DNA of 64,000 bases from Paenibacillus_E sp042676385 (GCF_042676385.1 NZ_JBHTHA010000002.1:1-64000), one strand, 5' to 3'; counted from the stretch's first letter, positions 23,809 through 32,375 are shown. The notes: generated by a model from the letters alone, not told the origin. Made by a program: numbers and translations.

Positions 23809-26577
23809 CTACTCTTGATAATGAGCCGTTACGACATCATTGCATCGGACGCAAAGCGTTGGATGCTCTTTACTGTGCCCAACCTCTGGCGTCACTATCC
23901 AGCAGCGCTCGCACTTCTCGCCTTCAGCCACAGCAATTACAATCGCTGTATCCTTCGACTGATAAGCGCCTTCCGGCACTGCCGTGCCCGGCTCATGCAC
24001 CTCAACTGCCGATACAATGAACAATTGATCCAATTGTTCGAATTGGTTCAACAAGCCGTAGACACGCTCATTCGGATAAAGGTGAACAGCAGCTCCAAGA
24101 GAGTTTCCGATCACTTTCTCTTTCCTTGCTTCTTCCAGCGCCTTCAGCACTTCATCTCTAACATCCAAGAAACTGTCCCACTTCTTTTCCAGTTCCTCAT
24201 TGTAAAGATTCGTCTGCTCTTCAGGCAATTCTGCAATCTGCACACTGTTCTGTTCTACTCCCGGAATGTACTTCCATACTTCATCAGCGGTAAAAGCCAG
24301 AATCGGAGAAATCAATTTCGTGATCGCCGTGAGCGCCTCGTACAATACCGTTTGTGAGGCTTTGCGCGCTGCATCATTCGGAGCGCCCGCGTATAGACGA
24401 TCCTTGATAACATCCAGATAGAAAGAGCTCATTTCTACAGCGCAGAAATGGTGGATCATTTGATAAACTACATGGAACTCATAATTTTCATAGGCTTTCA
24501 CGACTTTTTCAATCATCCGATTCAGACGGATCAATGCATAACGGTCTAGCTCTGATAAGCTTTCCGGAGCAACGCGATCTGTGGCCGGATCAAAATGGCT
24601 CAAGTTACCGAGCAGGAAACGCAGCGTGTTACGAATTTTGCGATATACTTCGGTTGTTTGATTCAAAATGTTATCCGAAATCCGGTGATCCGATTGATAA
24701 TCGACAGAAGATACCCATAAACGGAGGATATCGGCGCCAAGCTTGCCGGCCACTTGCGTCGGGTCAATCGTGTTGCCGATCGATTTGGACATTTTACGTC
24801 CTTCCCCGTCAAGCGTAAAGCCATGACTAAGAATGCCTTTATAAGGTGATTGGCCTCTTACAGCGACACCGGTAATCAAGGAAGAATTAAACCATCCGCG
24901 GTATTGGTCGGAACCTTCCAAATACAGATCAGCCGGCCATTGCAGTTCCGGACGTGCTTCAAGAACCGCTGCATGACTTGAACCGGAATCGAACCAGACG
25001 TCCATGATATCCGTTTCTTTGCGGAAATCGCCATGACCACACTTTGCGCACGATGTTCCGTGAGGCAGCAATTCCTTTTCATCCTTGATAAACCAAGCAT
25101 TCGATCCTTCTTTGGCAAACAATTGCGCCACATGTTCGATTGTTTGCTCGTTCACCAGCGGTTCATTACAACTGCGGCAGTAGAAGATCGGAATCGGAAC
25201 GCCCCAAGCGCGTTGTCTCGAAATACACCAGTCGCCACGCTCGGCGATCATGTTGTGCAAGCGAACTTCGCCCCATGTCGGCGTCCAATTCACTTTTTTG
25301 ATTTCTTCAAGCATCTCGTTTCTAAATTTATCGATGGAAGCAAACCACTGTTCCGTCGCCCGATAAATAACAGGCTTTTTCGTACGCCAATCATGGGCAT
25401 ATTGATGCTGGATTTCCCCTGCTTTAAGCAGCAGTCCGACTTCCTGCAGCTTCTCAATGACGAGTTTGCCGCCTTTTTCATAGAACAGACCTTCGAATCC
25501 TGGCGCTTCTGCCGTAAAATGACCTTGATCATCAACCGGACAAAGCACGCCGATATTGTAGCGCTGACCAATCGCGAAGTCGTCCTCTCCATGGCCCGGA
25601 GCCGTGTGTACGCAGCCCGTACCCGCTTCCAGCGTGACATGCTCGCCAACCATGACCAGTGATTCCCGATCGTAGAAAGGATGCTGACAAGTCGCGTATT
25701 CCAGCTCACTGCCCTTCACTGTGGACAATACATTGTAATCCGTCCAGCCAATTTCTTTGGCAGCAGCTTCTACCAAGCCTTGTGCCAGCACATATTTTTT
25801 ACCGTCAGCTTGTACAACCGCATAATCGAATTCTGGGTGCAAAGAAATCCCTAAGTTCGCCGGTAAAGTCCAAGGTGTGGTTGTCCAGATCACAATAGCA
25901 GCATCCTGCGGCAGTTTGCCTTTGCCGTCTTTTACAGGGAAAGCCACATAGATGGAGGATGATGTCTTTTCTCTATATTCGATTTCCGCTTCGGCAAGCG
26001 CACTTTCGGAAGACGGAGACCAATAAACTGGCTTCAAGCCCTTGTAGATATAGCCTTTATGCACCATCTGACCGAAAACGCGGATTTGCTGCGCTTCATA
26101 CTCAGCTTGCAGGGTAATGTACGGGTTCTTCCAGTCGCCGCGAATACCTAGTCGTTTAAATTGGCTCTTCTGTTTCTCCACCCATTGAAGCGCATATTCT
26201 TCGCAATATTTGCGGAACTCGTGGACGGACATTTTTTTGCGGTCCACTTTACCGCCATTGGTGATGGCCTGCTCAATCGGCAAGCCGTGTGTGTCCCAGC
26301 CCGGAACATAAGGCGCATCATAACCTTGAAGGGTTTTGAAGCGAACGATGATGTCTTTCAATACCTTGTTCAGAGCATGTCCGATATGAATATCGCCATT
26401 CGCGTACGGAGGCCCGTCATGCAAAATGAATTTTTCGCGGCCTTTACGGCTCTCTTGTACTTTAGCGTAGATATCCTCCGCTTCCCAGCGTTCTTGAATT
26501 TTCGGTTCCGCTTGCGGCAAATTACCTCTCATTGGGAACTCGGTTTGCAATAAATTCAATGTTTTTCCATAATCCAT
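23809..26577 (-). CDS. ileS: Isoleucyl-tRNA synthetase
   Basis: 922-aa class I synthetase charging tRNA-Ile, bacterial type. The HIGH motif is in PYANGDIHIGHALN near the N terminus, the editing CP1 domain follows, and KMSKS is in GRKMSKSIGNTIDP. The C-terminal zinc-binding part has CERCW and CVRC. ATG 26577 gives MDYGKTLNLL, matching homologues; an in-frame ATG at 26601 is less likely. The promoter and T-box leader lie about 300-500 bp upstream, so expression should rise with uncharged tRNA-Ile. Confidence 0.97.
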   Translation of the reverse strand: MDYGKTLNLLQTEFPMRGNLPQAEPKIQERWEAEDIYAKVQESRKGREKFILHDGPPYANGDIHIGHALNKVLKDIIVRFKTLQGYDAPYVPGWDTHGLPIEQAITNGGKVDRKKMSVHEFRKYCEEYALQWVEKQKSQFKRLGIRGDWKNPYITLQAEYEAQQIRVFGQMVHKGYIYKGLKPVYWSPSSESALAEAEIEYREKTSSSIYVAFPVKDGKGKLPQDAAIVIWTTTPWTLPANLGISLHPEFDYAVVQADGKKYVLAQGLVEAAAKEIGWTDYNVLSTVKGSELEYATCQHPFYDRESLVMVGEHVTLEAGTGCVHTAPGHGEDDFAIGQRYNIGVLCPVDDQGHFTAEAPGFEGLFYEKGGKLVIEKLQEVGLLLKAGEIQHQYAHDWRTKKPVIYRATEQWFASIDKFRNEMLEEIKKVNWTPTWGEVRLHNMIAERGDWCISRQRAWGVPIPIFYCRSCNEPLVNEQTIEHVAQLFAKEGSNAWFIKDEKELLPHGTSCAKCGHGDFRKETDIMDVWFDSGSSHAAVLEARPELQWPADLYLEGSDQYRGWFNSSLITGVAVRGQSPYKGILSHGFTLDGEGRKMSKSIGNTIDPTQVAGKLGADILRLWVSSVDYQSDHRISDNILNQTTEVYRKIRNTLRFLLGNLSHFDPATDRVAPESLSELDRYALIRLNRMIEKVVKAYENYEFHVVYQMIHHFCAVEMSSFYLDVIKDRLYAGAPNDAARKASQTVLYEALTAITKLISPILAFTADEVWKYIPGVEQNSVQIAELPEEQTNLYNEELEKKWDSFLDVRDEVLKALEEARKEKVIGNSLGAAVHLYPNERVYGLLNQFEQLDQLFIVSAVEVHEPGTAVPEGAYQSKDTAIVIAVAEGEKCERCWIVTPEVGHSKEHPTLCVRCNDVVTAHYQE

Positions 26578-26626
26578 GTTCAACCACTCCATTCCTGCCA
26601 TTCAACTAAATTAATAAAATAAGAGC

Positions 26627-26793
26627 TAAAAAAGTTCGCTTTCAGAACCGAGAAGGTTGGACGATATCTGGAGAAGGAGGAACGGAGCGTAGTGATTTGC
26701 TACGTGAGTACCGGACTTCCCAGATTCGTTCAAGATTCGATGTCGAGTAACCTTCTAGAAATGCTTCGTTATCAAAGTGGACTTTTTTAACAA
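26627..26793. repeat. Long palindromic repeat element in the ileS leader
   Basis: The left end TAAAAAAGTTCGCTTT (26627-26642) is mirrored by AAAGTGGACTTTTTTAA near 26775-26791. Nested arms follow: AGAAGGTT (26651-26658)/AACCTTCT (26749-26756), ATCTGG/CCAGAT further in, and a central CGTAG (26688-26692)/CTACG (26700-26704). The whole forms one imperfect inverted repeat of about 165 bp without coding potential, as in a MITE-like or REP-like element. It lies between the T-box terminator and the ileS start and would be transcribed in the leader. Confidence 0.6.
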
Positions 26794-26809
26794 CCTATAA
26801 TACAAAAAA

Positions 26810-27079
26810 ACCTCTCATCCCAAAAGGGACGAGAAGCTCATCTCGCGGTACCACCCTCGTTAAAAAGCTGATGAAGCAAGCCATGAGGCGTGCATCCATA
26901 AAACTCTCTCACTCGTCCATGGATAACGGCATGACCCGATTCTCTCTACTCATTTCAAGAGACGCTCCTGGGGGATATTCGGCACGCTGCAGAGATTAGG
27001 CTCACACCAAAACCCTAATTCGCTGTCACTGCGGTAACGTCCTACTCGTTCCAATCATCGCTTTGCATTCAATACATTT
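26810..27079 (-). ncRNA. T-box leader (tRNA-Ile sensing) of ileS
   Basis: The core T-box sequence GGGTGGTACCGCG is read on the minus strand at 26856-26844. It is followed by a terminator (CTTCTCGTCCC paired with GGGATGAGAGG, then TTTTTTT, to about 26810). A candidate specifier AUC codon lies at 26976-26974 in a GAATATC context, matching isoleucine. Established mechanism: uncharged tRNA-Ile binds specifier and T-box and favours the antiterminator. Confidence 0.93.
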
Positions 27080-27085
27080 AACAGG

Positions 27086-27114
27086 AGTATAACGAATTCA
27101 TTAGGCATAGTCAA
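27086..27114 (-). promoter_or_regulatory. Sigma-A promoter of ileS T-box transcript
   Basis: TTGACT (27114-27109), 17-bp spacer, TATACT (27091-27086) on the minus strand. Confidence 0.85.
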
Positions 27115-27162
27115 TAAGATCAATCCCCCAATAAAATTCGCCATGACCACTTAGAGACTCAC

Positions 27163-27639
27163 TTACTCTGCTTGATGATCCATCTGCATGCTTTGCCAGC
27201 CTTCGTTATTCAAGAGCTCCAGCTGAGCTTCCAGCAAAGTCCGAAACCGCGTGCGGTAAATGGAGGCTTGCTTCTTCAGCTCCTCGATCTCGAGAGCAAC
27301 CTTACGGGAACGAGCCAGCGATTCGTTAATGATACGGTCTGCGTTCTTCTCTGCCTCTTTCAGGATGAGCTGCGCCTCTTTCTTGGCGTTGTTTTTCACC
27401 TCATCCGCAGCCTCTTGAGCAACGATAATCGTCTTGCTGAGCGTCTCCTCGATATTCGAAAAATGATCCAATCGTTCTTGCAAGGTTACTGTTTGATTAT
27501 GCAGATCTTTATTCTCTCGAATCAGCGCCTCGTAATCTTTGATCACCTGGTCCAAAAATTCATTGACTTGATCCTCGTCATAACCGCGGAAAGAGCGGGA
27601 AAATTCCTTGTTATGTATGTCAAGCGGTGTTAATGGCAT
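27163..27639 (-). CDS. divIVA: Cell division initiation/pole-targeting protein DivIVA
   Basis: 158-aa coiled-coil protein that recognises negatively curved membrane at septum and poles. The N-terminal membrane-binding domain, LTPLDIHNKEFSRSFRGYDEDQVNEFLD, is highly typical, and two long heptad-rich coiled coils fill the rest (about 30-145). AAGGAGG precedes the ATG. In sporulating relatives it also anchors the chromosome origin region at the forespore pole. A recurrent leader element copy lies immediately upstream. Confidence 0.95.
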   Translation of the reverse strand: MPLTPLDIHNKEFSRSFRGYDEDQVNEFLDQVIKDYEALIRENKDLHNQTVTLQERLDHFSNIEETLSKTIIVAQEAADEVKNNAKKEAQLILKEAEKNADRIINESLARSRKVALEIEELKKQASIYRTRFRTLLEAQLELLNNEGWQSMQMDHQAE

Positions 27640-27644
27640 TCGTG

Positions 27645-27686
27645 CCCCTCCTTAGAGTTTTCGTAGATAACTTGCTTCGCAAGCAA
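27645..27686 (-). repeat. Recurrent hairpin-SD leader element, divIVA copy
   Basis: GTTTTC (27657-27662) faces GATAAC (27666-27671), one mismatch, directly before the AAGGAGG of divIVA. A second stem TTGCTT-CGC-AAGCAA (27672-27686) lies on its 5' side in sense orientation. Confidence 0.55.
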
Positions 27687-27735
27687 TCCGGTACATGATC
27701 AGTTCGACAGAAACCAATAAATTCCTGCATCGTTC

Positions 27736-27752
27736 GCGGATAAATTATCCGC
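27736..27752. other. Palindrome after ylmH
   Basis: GCGGATAA-A-TTATCCGC is a nearly perfect palindrome just past the ylmH stop. It may be a protein site or a weak transcript-end hairpin; there is no T-run. Confidence 0.4.
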
Positions 27753-27754
27753 TG

Positions 27755-28537
27755 TCACGCATATTTGCCGATCTTCACACGAATCCGCCCTTTTTTGGTA
27801 ACACCTTCCACCTCAAGCACCTTAAAACGTCCGAATCCTTGCAATGACACCATATCCCCTTCTTTGAGCGGTTTGCTCGGATCCTCTTCCAACTTCCAAT
27901 TGACGCGGCAGCGCCCAGCTTGGATCGGAATTAGCACCTTGGCCCTGCTTAGTCTGAAAACATCGCTGACAATGCCATCCATTCGCAGCGAAGCCACGGA
28001 TAAGTTAAGTTCTTCCAGCTGCACCTTGGCCAGCTCAAGCTTATCCAAAGGCAACAGCTCCGTTTGTACGTGCACCCGGTGTACCTGCGACAAATTCAAG
28101 TGCAAGTAATCGGCTGCATCTTTGGCTACGAGACAGTGACAGCCACCCTCTATAACATGAATATCGCCAACCTTGTCTCGCTTCATGCCGAGTCCAAGAA
28201 TGGCGCCCATGTAATCTCCATGTTCTAAGGTCAAAAATTTCCCGTCTCCAGACGATACGGACAATACGGCGATGCCCATGTCTTCATCGTCTAATGCGCG
28301 GTAATCCGGTGCGATTATCGCTCTTTTGCGTTCGGCGGCCGGATAGCCACCATCCATGCGGCAATGCACATCCGGATGGCGGTTCACTAACGTGTTCAAG
28401 ATAAAGGCTTGTCTTGGATCCAAAAAGTCCGTCCGCTTCACGGCATGCTGCTCAGCGGCTCGCTCCACCCATTCCAAAGCCTTATCGACAAAATGATGTT
28501 CATCCGGATGAAAATGACCATAAATTTCTTTTTGCAA
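27755..28537 (-). CDS. ylmH: S4-domain RNA-binding protein YlmH
   Basis: 260-aa protein of the YlmH family: an N-terminal alpha/beta domain plus a C-terminal S4 RNA-binding domain (about 180-250, with RLSRAKVLIPIQAGRCRVNW and KEGDMVSLQGFGRFKV). B. subtilis YlmH has been connected with ribosome-associated quality control; that is knowledge of the family, not seen here. Start appears to be TTG 28537, with GGAG about 10 nt upstream. It follows ylmG by 2 bp in the conserved sepF-ylmG-ylmH-divIVA string. Confidence 0.92.
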   Translation of the reverse strand: MQKEIYGHFHPDEHHFVDKALEWVERAAEQHAVKRTDFLDPRQAFILNTLVNRHPDVHCRMDGGYPAAERKRAIIAPDYRALDDEDMGIAVLSVSSGDGKFLTLEHGDYMGAILGLGMKRDKVGDIHVIEGGCHCLVAKDAADYLHLNLSQVHRVHVQTELLPLDKLELAKVQLEELNLSVASLRMDGIVSDVFRLSRAKVLIPIQAGRCRVNWKLEEDPSKPLKEGDMVSLQGFGRFKVLEVEGVTKKGRIRVKIGKYA

Positions 28538-28539
28538 GG

Positions 28540-28812
28540 TTAGAACACTCCAACGATAAAATCAAGTACGGCCACAATTCCCATCACCACAAAGCGCAAT
28601 GCGATGAGAGCTACGATTGGCGAAAAATCAATAAACCCTACACTCGGAATAATTTTTCGGAATGGACGTAAATAAGGCTCAACTAATTTCCCAAGAAGAT
28701 CCCCGATAAAGCTTTCTCGCGCGTTAGGAAACCAGGAGAGAATCAAATATCCAATAATCATAAAATAATAAATTTCCATCAAAATGCCTAGATAATAGTG
28801 AACGTAGTCCAC
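28540..28812 (-). CDS. ylmG: YggT family membrane protein YlmG
   Basis: Two-TM membrane protein of about 90 aa. The first hydrophobic helix is near residues 8-28, the central amphipathic part contains PYLRPFRKIIPSVGFIDFSPI, and the second helix is near 68-88. GAGGTGA lies 8 nt before GTG 28812, so that is preferred to GTG 28824. YlmG relatives in bacteria and plastids are linked to division or nucleoid organisation; the exact role is unknown. Sits between sepF and ylmH. Confidence 0.9.
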   Translation of the reverse strand: MDYVHYYLGILMEIYYFMIIGYLILSWFPNARESFIGDLLGKLVEPYLRPFRKIIPSVGFIDFSPIVALIALRFVVMGIVAVLDFIVGVF

Positions 28813-28844
28813 GTATGCATTCACCTCTATGTCAGGATATGCGT

Positions 28845-29267
28845 CTATTCCTCACCCATCATTTCAGAGATATGACCGTGAATATCAACAGAATCCGGAG
28901 TGCAGAGGAAGATATTCGGTCCGAGCTTGGATATAGACCCATTTAAAGCATATACCGTTCCGCTTAAGAAATCCACTATGCGGACGGCTTGATCCCCGCG
29001 TACCCGCTGCAGATTCACCACGACCGCTCTTCGAGATCGAAGATGATCGGCGATATCTTGAGTTTCTTCATAGGTGCGGGGTTCGCTCAGCACAACACGG
29101 GCATTTTTCTGCGAATGAATGCTGACGACGTTGGCTTTATTTTTACTACGCATTTCATACGGATTGGTTTCAGGTTCTTCGGTTGCTTCTACAATTCGTT
29201 CCCGTTCCACAATCTCTTCTTCTTCTTGAAGGCCAAGAAAATTCATAAATTTGTTCATAACACCCAC
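28845..29267 (-). CDS. sepF: Cell division protein SepF
   Basis: 140-aa division protein. The N-terminal amphipathic membrane-binding helix, MGVMNKFMNFLGL, is followed by an acidic linker and the SepF core (about 55-135) with DIADHLRSRRAVVVNLQRV and VYALNGSISKLGPNIFLCTP. It tethers FtsZ to the membrane and forms rings, overlapping in function with FtsA. The start is GTG 29267, with AAGGAGG 8 nt upstream. The gene order ylmE-sepF-ylmG is the common Gram-positive one. Confidence 0.95.
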   Translation of the reverse strand: MGVMNKFMNFLGLQEEEEIVERERIVEATEEPETNPYEMRSKNKANVVSIHSQKNARVVLSEPRTYEETQDIADHLRSRRAVVVNLQRVRGDQAVRIVDFLSGTVYALNGSISKLGPNIFLCTPDSVDIHGHISEMMGEE

Positions 29268-29296
29268 TGCTATTCCCTCCTTGTCTTATCGAGTAT

Positions 29297-29995
29297 TCAA
29301 AGTTCTTTACCTACTAAAATGGTTCCTAATCTCACCCAGGTAGCCCCTTCTTCTATGGCCACTTCAAAATCGCCCGACATCCCCATCGAAAGTCCGGTGA
29401 TCTTATAAGAGAAGATTTTCTGATTGTTCAAGCGGTCGCGAAGCTCTCTTAGGCCTCTGAAAACTGGTCTCGTCGCTTCGGCTTCCATTTCATAAGGAGC
29501 CATAGTCATCAAACCGGCGATATGTATGTTTTTCATTTGGCTTATTTCCTTGGCAAAGTCAAGAAGATTTTCCGGAGCCATTCCGTATTTGGACTCTTCA
29601 CCTGAAACGTTGACTTGCAGCAAACAATTTACTTGGATTCCTAGAGCTGCAGCTTGCTTGTCCAATTCTTTGGCGAGCGATATGCGGTCCAGCGAATGGA
29701 TATAGGCGAACTTGCCTATAACATCTTTTACTTTATTCGTCTGCAGATGTCCGATGAAATGCCAGGTTCCACGCTCGTGCAGGGCCTCCCATTTGGGCTT
29801 CACATCCTGCCAACGGTTCTCACCGATATGTTGGAGTCCTTCGTCCAATACAGTTTTCGTTGTCTCCAGCGAAACATATTTCGTAACAGCGATCACTTTA
29901 ACTTCATCTTCGCGACGTCCGGACCGCTGACACGCAGCTTCGATTCGTGCATGAACATCTTGTATGCGTTCACGTAAACTCAATTTGTAAGACAC
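29297..29995 (-). CDS. ylmE: PLP homeostasis protein YggS/YlmE
   Basis: About 230-aa alanine-racemase-like single-domain PLP protein (COG0325). The PLP lysine is in VIAVTKYVS near residue 38, and HFIGHLQTNK, LLQVNVSGEESKYG, GLMTMAP and LSMGMSGDFEVAI are typical. The family buffers PLP and affects amino-acid and keto-acid pools. The frame opens at GTG 29995, but GAGGTG lies 9 nt before TTG 29983, so the shorter start is also plausible. Confidence 0.93.
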   Translation of the reverse strand: MSYKLSLRERIQDVHARIEAACQRSGRREDEVKVIAVTKYVSLETTKTVLDEGLQHIGENRWQDVKPKWEALHERGTWHFIGHLQTNKVKDVIGKFAYIHSLDRISLAKELDKQAAALGIQVNCLLQVNVSGEESKYGMAPENLLDFAKEISQMKNIHIAGLMTMAPYEMEAEATRPVFRGLRELRDRLNNQKIFSYKITGLSMGMSGDFEVAIEEGATWVRLGTILVGKEL

Positions 29996-30027
29996 CTCAA
30001 TTCAACACGTGGCCTGAACAGGACTTC

Positions 30028-30873
30028 TTATTTAAGCCCGATCCAAGCAACCATTCTCCCTGTAACTCCGCCTTCTTTTCGATGTGAAAAAAACGTATCA
30101 GTGCTACAGCTCGTACATAACTGAGTTACTTCGATATGTGACGACAAAATTCCTGCTTGTTCAATCAAAATTCGGTTTAATTCTTGTAAATTCAGCATAT
30201 ACTTCCCGTTCTCTTTGCTTTGAATGATTGGGTAAGCTTGATCCGGAGAACTTCCAATGTCTGAGAGCGCCTCATATACCCGCGAAGCAACCATGTCATC
30301 CACCTCGTAACAGCAAACGCCAATGGATGGCCCAATGGCAGCACGAATATGTTCAGGCCGGCTACCAAAAGTATGTGTCATTAAGGATATTGTAGCCATG
30401 GAAATTTTTAGTACCGTTCCTTTCCAGCCGGCATGCGCAAGTCCAACAGCACGATTGACAGGGTCATAAAAATAGAGAGGTACGCAATCCGCAAACTGGG
30501 CGCAAAGGACAATGCCTTTCTCATTGGTGATAAATCCATCTTTGGCTTGGATCGCGCCTTCCCGCGTCAAACGGCCCATGCCCTTCTCTTGATTACTTAC
30601 AACAATGACTTCTTTGCCATGCACTTGCTCCGCATACGTAAAAGATTCGAAAGGCAGGCCAATAGCCTTAGCTAATAACAATCGATTCTCAACCACATGC
30701 TCAGGTACATCGTTCACATGAAGTCCGCAATTCATAGACGTATACGGCGACTCACTAACCCCTCCATGTCGCGAGGTAAAGCCGGCCGTTAACTCCGGGT
30801 ACTGCTTCATCCAGCTATCTATCGTAAAAAGGACTGGCTGATCATCCTTTTTTTGTTCCACGAATGGTTCCAC
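30028..30873 (-). CDS. ylmD: YlmD/YfiH family purine nucleoside phosphorylase-like laccase-domain protein
   Basis: About 281 aa. Signature segments are FADCVPLYF, LAHAGWKGT and AIGPSIGVCCYEV, which carry the His and Cys metal ligands, plus CTSCSTDTFFSHR near the end. Members have been described as zinc-dependent adenosine/purine nucleoside phosphorylases, though older annotation is polyphenol oxidase. AAAGGGAG lies 8 nt before GTG 30873; the upstream ATG 30894 also has GGGGAG close by. Its neighbours are division genes but the biochemical link is unclear. Confidence 0.9.
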   Translation of the reverse strand: MEPFVEQKKDDQPVLFTIDSWMKQYPELTAGFTSRHGGVSESPYTSMNCGLHVNDVPEHVVENRLLLAKAIGLPFESFTYAEQVHGKEVIVVSNQEKGMGRLTREGAIQAKDGFITNEKGIVLCAQFADCVPLYFYDPVNRAVGLAHAGWKGTVLKISMATISLMTHTFGSRPEHIRAAIGPSIGVCCYEVDDMVASRVYEALSDIGSSPDQAYPIIQSKENGKYMLNLQELNRILIEQAGILSSHIEVTQLCTSCSTDTFFSHRKEGGVTGRMVAWIGLK

Positions 30874-30926
30874 TATGGTCTCTCCCTTTATCATCGATCT
30901 CCCCTATTACTTTATCATAAAATGGA

Positions 30927-30987
30927 AAGACACACGATAGACGCTCGGCCACGCCGCCATAGCAGCTGCCTTTATCACGTGTGTCTT
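30927..30987 (-). terminator. Hairpin/terminator between ylmC and ylmD
   Basis: Perfect 10-bp arms AAGACACACG (30927-30936) and CGTGTGTCTT (30978-30987) enclose a GC-rich loop with smaller stems. On the minus strand it is followed by TCCATTTTATG. It probably separates ylmC from the ylmD operon. Confidence 0.6.
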
Positions 30988-30990
30988 GTA

Positions 30991-31290
30991 TCAATTTCGA
31001 AATTGCCGGTTGTACTCATACACCTGCTCATTTTCCTCGGTTTGACGGTAAGGTCTTGCATCTTCGAGTTTCACGAGCACGACATCTGCGCCGATTTTCA
31101 CAATATGTTTCCATGGAATAATGACATCCGTTCCGGAGCCAAACAATCCGAAAAATCGGCTTTGGTTCGGCACGACAATCGATTCAATACGGCCTTGACG
31201 CAAATCAAGCTCTAAATCGCTGATTTGACCTAACTTTTTGCCATCCACAATATTAATAACATCCTTTGTCTGGAAATCGGATATTTTCAT
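30991..31290 (-). CDS. ylmC: PRC-barrel protein, YlmC/YmxH family
   Basis: 99-aa PRC-barrel domain protein. It opens MKISDFQTKDVINIVDGKKLG and has DVIIPWKHIVKIGADVVLV in the barrel core. The family occurs next to sigG or in sporulation neighbourhoods, but its function is unknown. The frame starts at GTG 31305, but homologues start at the ATG at 31290. No strong Shine-Dalgarno sequence is visible. Confidence 0.88.
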   Translation of the reverse strand: MKISDFQTKDVINIVDGKKLGQISDLELDLRQGRIESIVVPNQSRFFGLFGSGTDVIIPWKHIVKIGADVVLVKLEDARPYRQTEENEQVYEYNRQFRN

Positions 31291-31375
31291 GAGGCTGTTC
31301 ACCACGAATCTTCAAAGGATTTTGCCTTGCTTTGTACTAGTATATGTAGGAGGTGGGCAAAATGTCCTGCAAACC

Positions 31376-31418
31376 AAAAAAAGACCTTCACGGCTCGTCT
31401 ACAGCCGATCCAGTCTTT
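31376..31418 (-). terminator. Terminator after sigG
   Basis: On the minus strand AAAGAC...CGGCT pairs with AGCCG...GTCTTT, followed by TTTTTTT (plus-strand A-run at 31376-31382). Confidence 0.85.
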
Positions 31419-31430
31419 ATGTTAACAGCT

Positions 31431-32213
31431 TTATGTTTTCACATGTTTCTGCATCTGGGAGATGGCCGACTTCTCCAGCCTCGATACCTGCGCTTGGGAA
31501 ATGCCAATCTCGTCGGCGACTTCCATCTGCGTCTTGCCTTCGAAGAATCGCATGGACAGAATCATCTTCTCCCTTGCATTCAGCTTCCGCATCGCTTCCC
31601 GCAGCGCAATGCCTTCGATCCAGGACATGTCCTTGTTGCGCTCATCACTGATCTGATCCATGACATAGATCGGATCCCCGCCATCATGATAAATCGGCTC
31701 GAATAATGACACGGGATCTTGAATCGCATCCAGTGCAAACACGACATCCTCTTTGGGGACATTCAGCGCTTCCGATATTTCATAAATGGTCGGTTCGCGC
31801 GAATTTTGGTTCGTTAAGCTATCTCTAACCTGTAACGCTTTGTAAGCAATATCCCTTAAGGAACGAGATACCCGGATCGGGTTATTATCGCGCAAGTAAC
31901 GGCGAATCTCACCGATGATCATCGGGACTGCATAAGTGGAAAATTTGACATTTTGGCTCAAATCAAAGTTATCAATGGCTTTCATTAAGCCAATGCAACC
32001 GACCTGGAAGAGATCGTCCACATATTCTCCCCGGTTATTGAACCGCTGAATCACGCTGAGAACCAGCCTAAGGTTCCCGTTCACTAATTTCTCTCTTGCA
32101 GCTCGCTCCTGTTTTGTCTGCAGCTCGGCGAATAACTCGCGCATTTCAGCATTGGTCAGAACAGGCAGTTTGGCGGTATCAACACCACATATCTCGACTT
32201 TATTTCGGGTCAC
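31431..32213 (-). CDS. sigG: Late forespore sigma factor SigG
   Basis: 260-aa sigma-70 factor active in the forespore after engulfment. The conserved opening TRNKVEICGVDT, region 2 (LVNGNLRLVLSVIQRFNNRGEYVDDLFQ...) and region 4 (TQMEVADEIGISQAQVSRLEK) are nearly diagnostic of SigG. The frame extends to 32354, but GGGAGG lies 8 nt before GTG 32213, giving the known length. Downstream of sigE with its own terminator and promoter region between, as in B. subtilis. Confidence 0.97.
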   Translation of the reverse strand: MTRNKVEICGVDTAKLPVLTNAEMRELFAELQTKQERAAREKLVNGNLRLVLSVIQRFNNRGEYVDDLFQVGCIGLMKAIDNFDLSQNVKFSTYAVPMIIGEIRRYLRDNNPIRVSRSLRDIAYKALQVRDSLTNQNSREPTIYEISEALNVPKEDVVFALDAIQDPVSLFEPIYHDGGDPIYVMDQISDERNKDMSWIEGIALREAMRKLNAREKMILSMRFFEGKTQMEVADEIGISQAQVSRLEKSAISQMQKHVKT

Positions 32214-32244
32214 CGTGATTACCTCCCAAGGAGAAACATTAATG

Positions 32245-32275
32245 TTAATTATCCCCCTGAGCGATTGATTTATTC
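32245..32275 (-). promoter_or_regulatory. Possible forespore (sigma-F/G) promoter of sigG
   Basis: GAATA (32275-32271) then a 15-bp spacer and GGGATAATTA (32255-32246) on the minus strand. This resembles the forespore pattern with a -35 GxATA and a G-rich -10. Position about 35-60 bp before the start is right, but the -10 match is partial. Confidence 0.45.
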
Positions 32276-32375
32276 GTGCCCAAACCTCCTTGCCCCGACT
32301 TGACAAAAGGGTTTGAACTTGCTCCCTCCCGTGACTGCTGAACAAATTCGACATCGGCTCCAGAAAAAAAATTTT

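Larger units (their letters stand above)
26578..27162. other. 585-bp ileS-divIVA gap: T-box leader plus repeat
   Basis: No gene. Read from right to left it holds the ileS promoter, the T-box leader, its terminator, the long palindromic repeat and the ileS ribosome-binding site. Confidence 0.8.

Noticed and set aside
26627..26793. Insertion sequence in the ileS leader
   Set aside because: Inverted ends are present but there is no transposase or open frame, so only a non-coding repeat is called.
27172..27633. Plus-strand ORF almost fully antisense to divIVA
   Set aside because: divIVA is clearly the gene; the opposite frame stays open because of the coiled-coil codon bias.
30927..30987. Possible tRNA-like sequence (GGCGGCGTGGCCGAGCG on the minus strand)
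   Set aside because: Resembles the 5' part of a serine or leucine tRNA, but no anticodon arm, T-arm or acceptor partner follows; it is the loop of the ylmC terminator hairpin.
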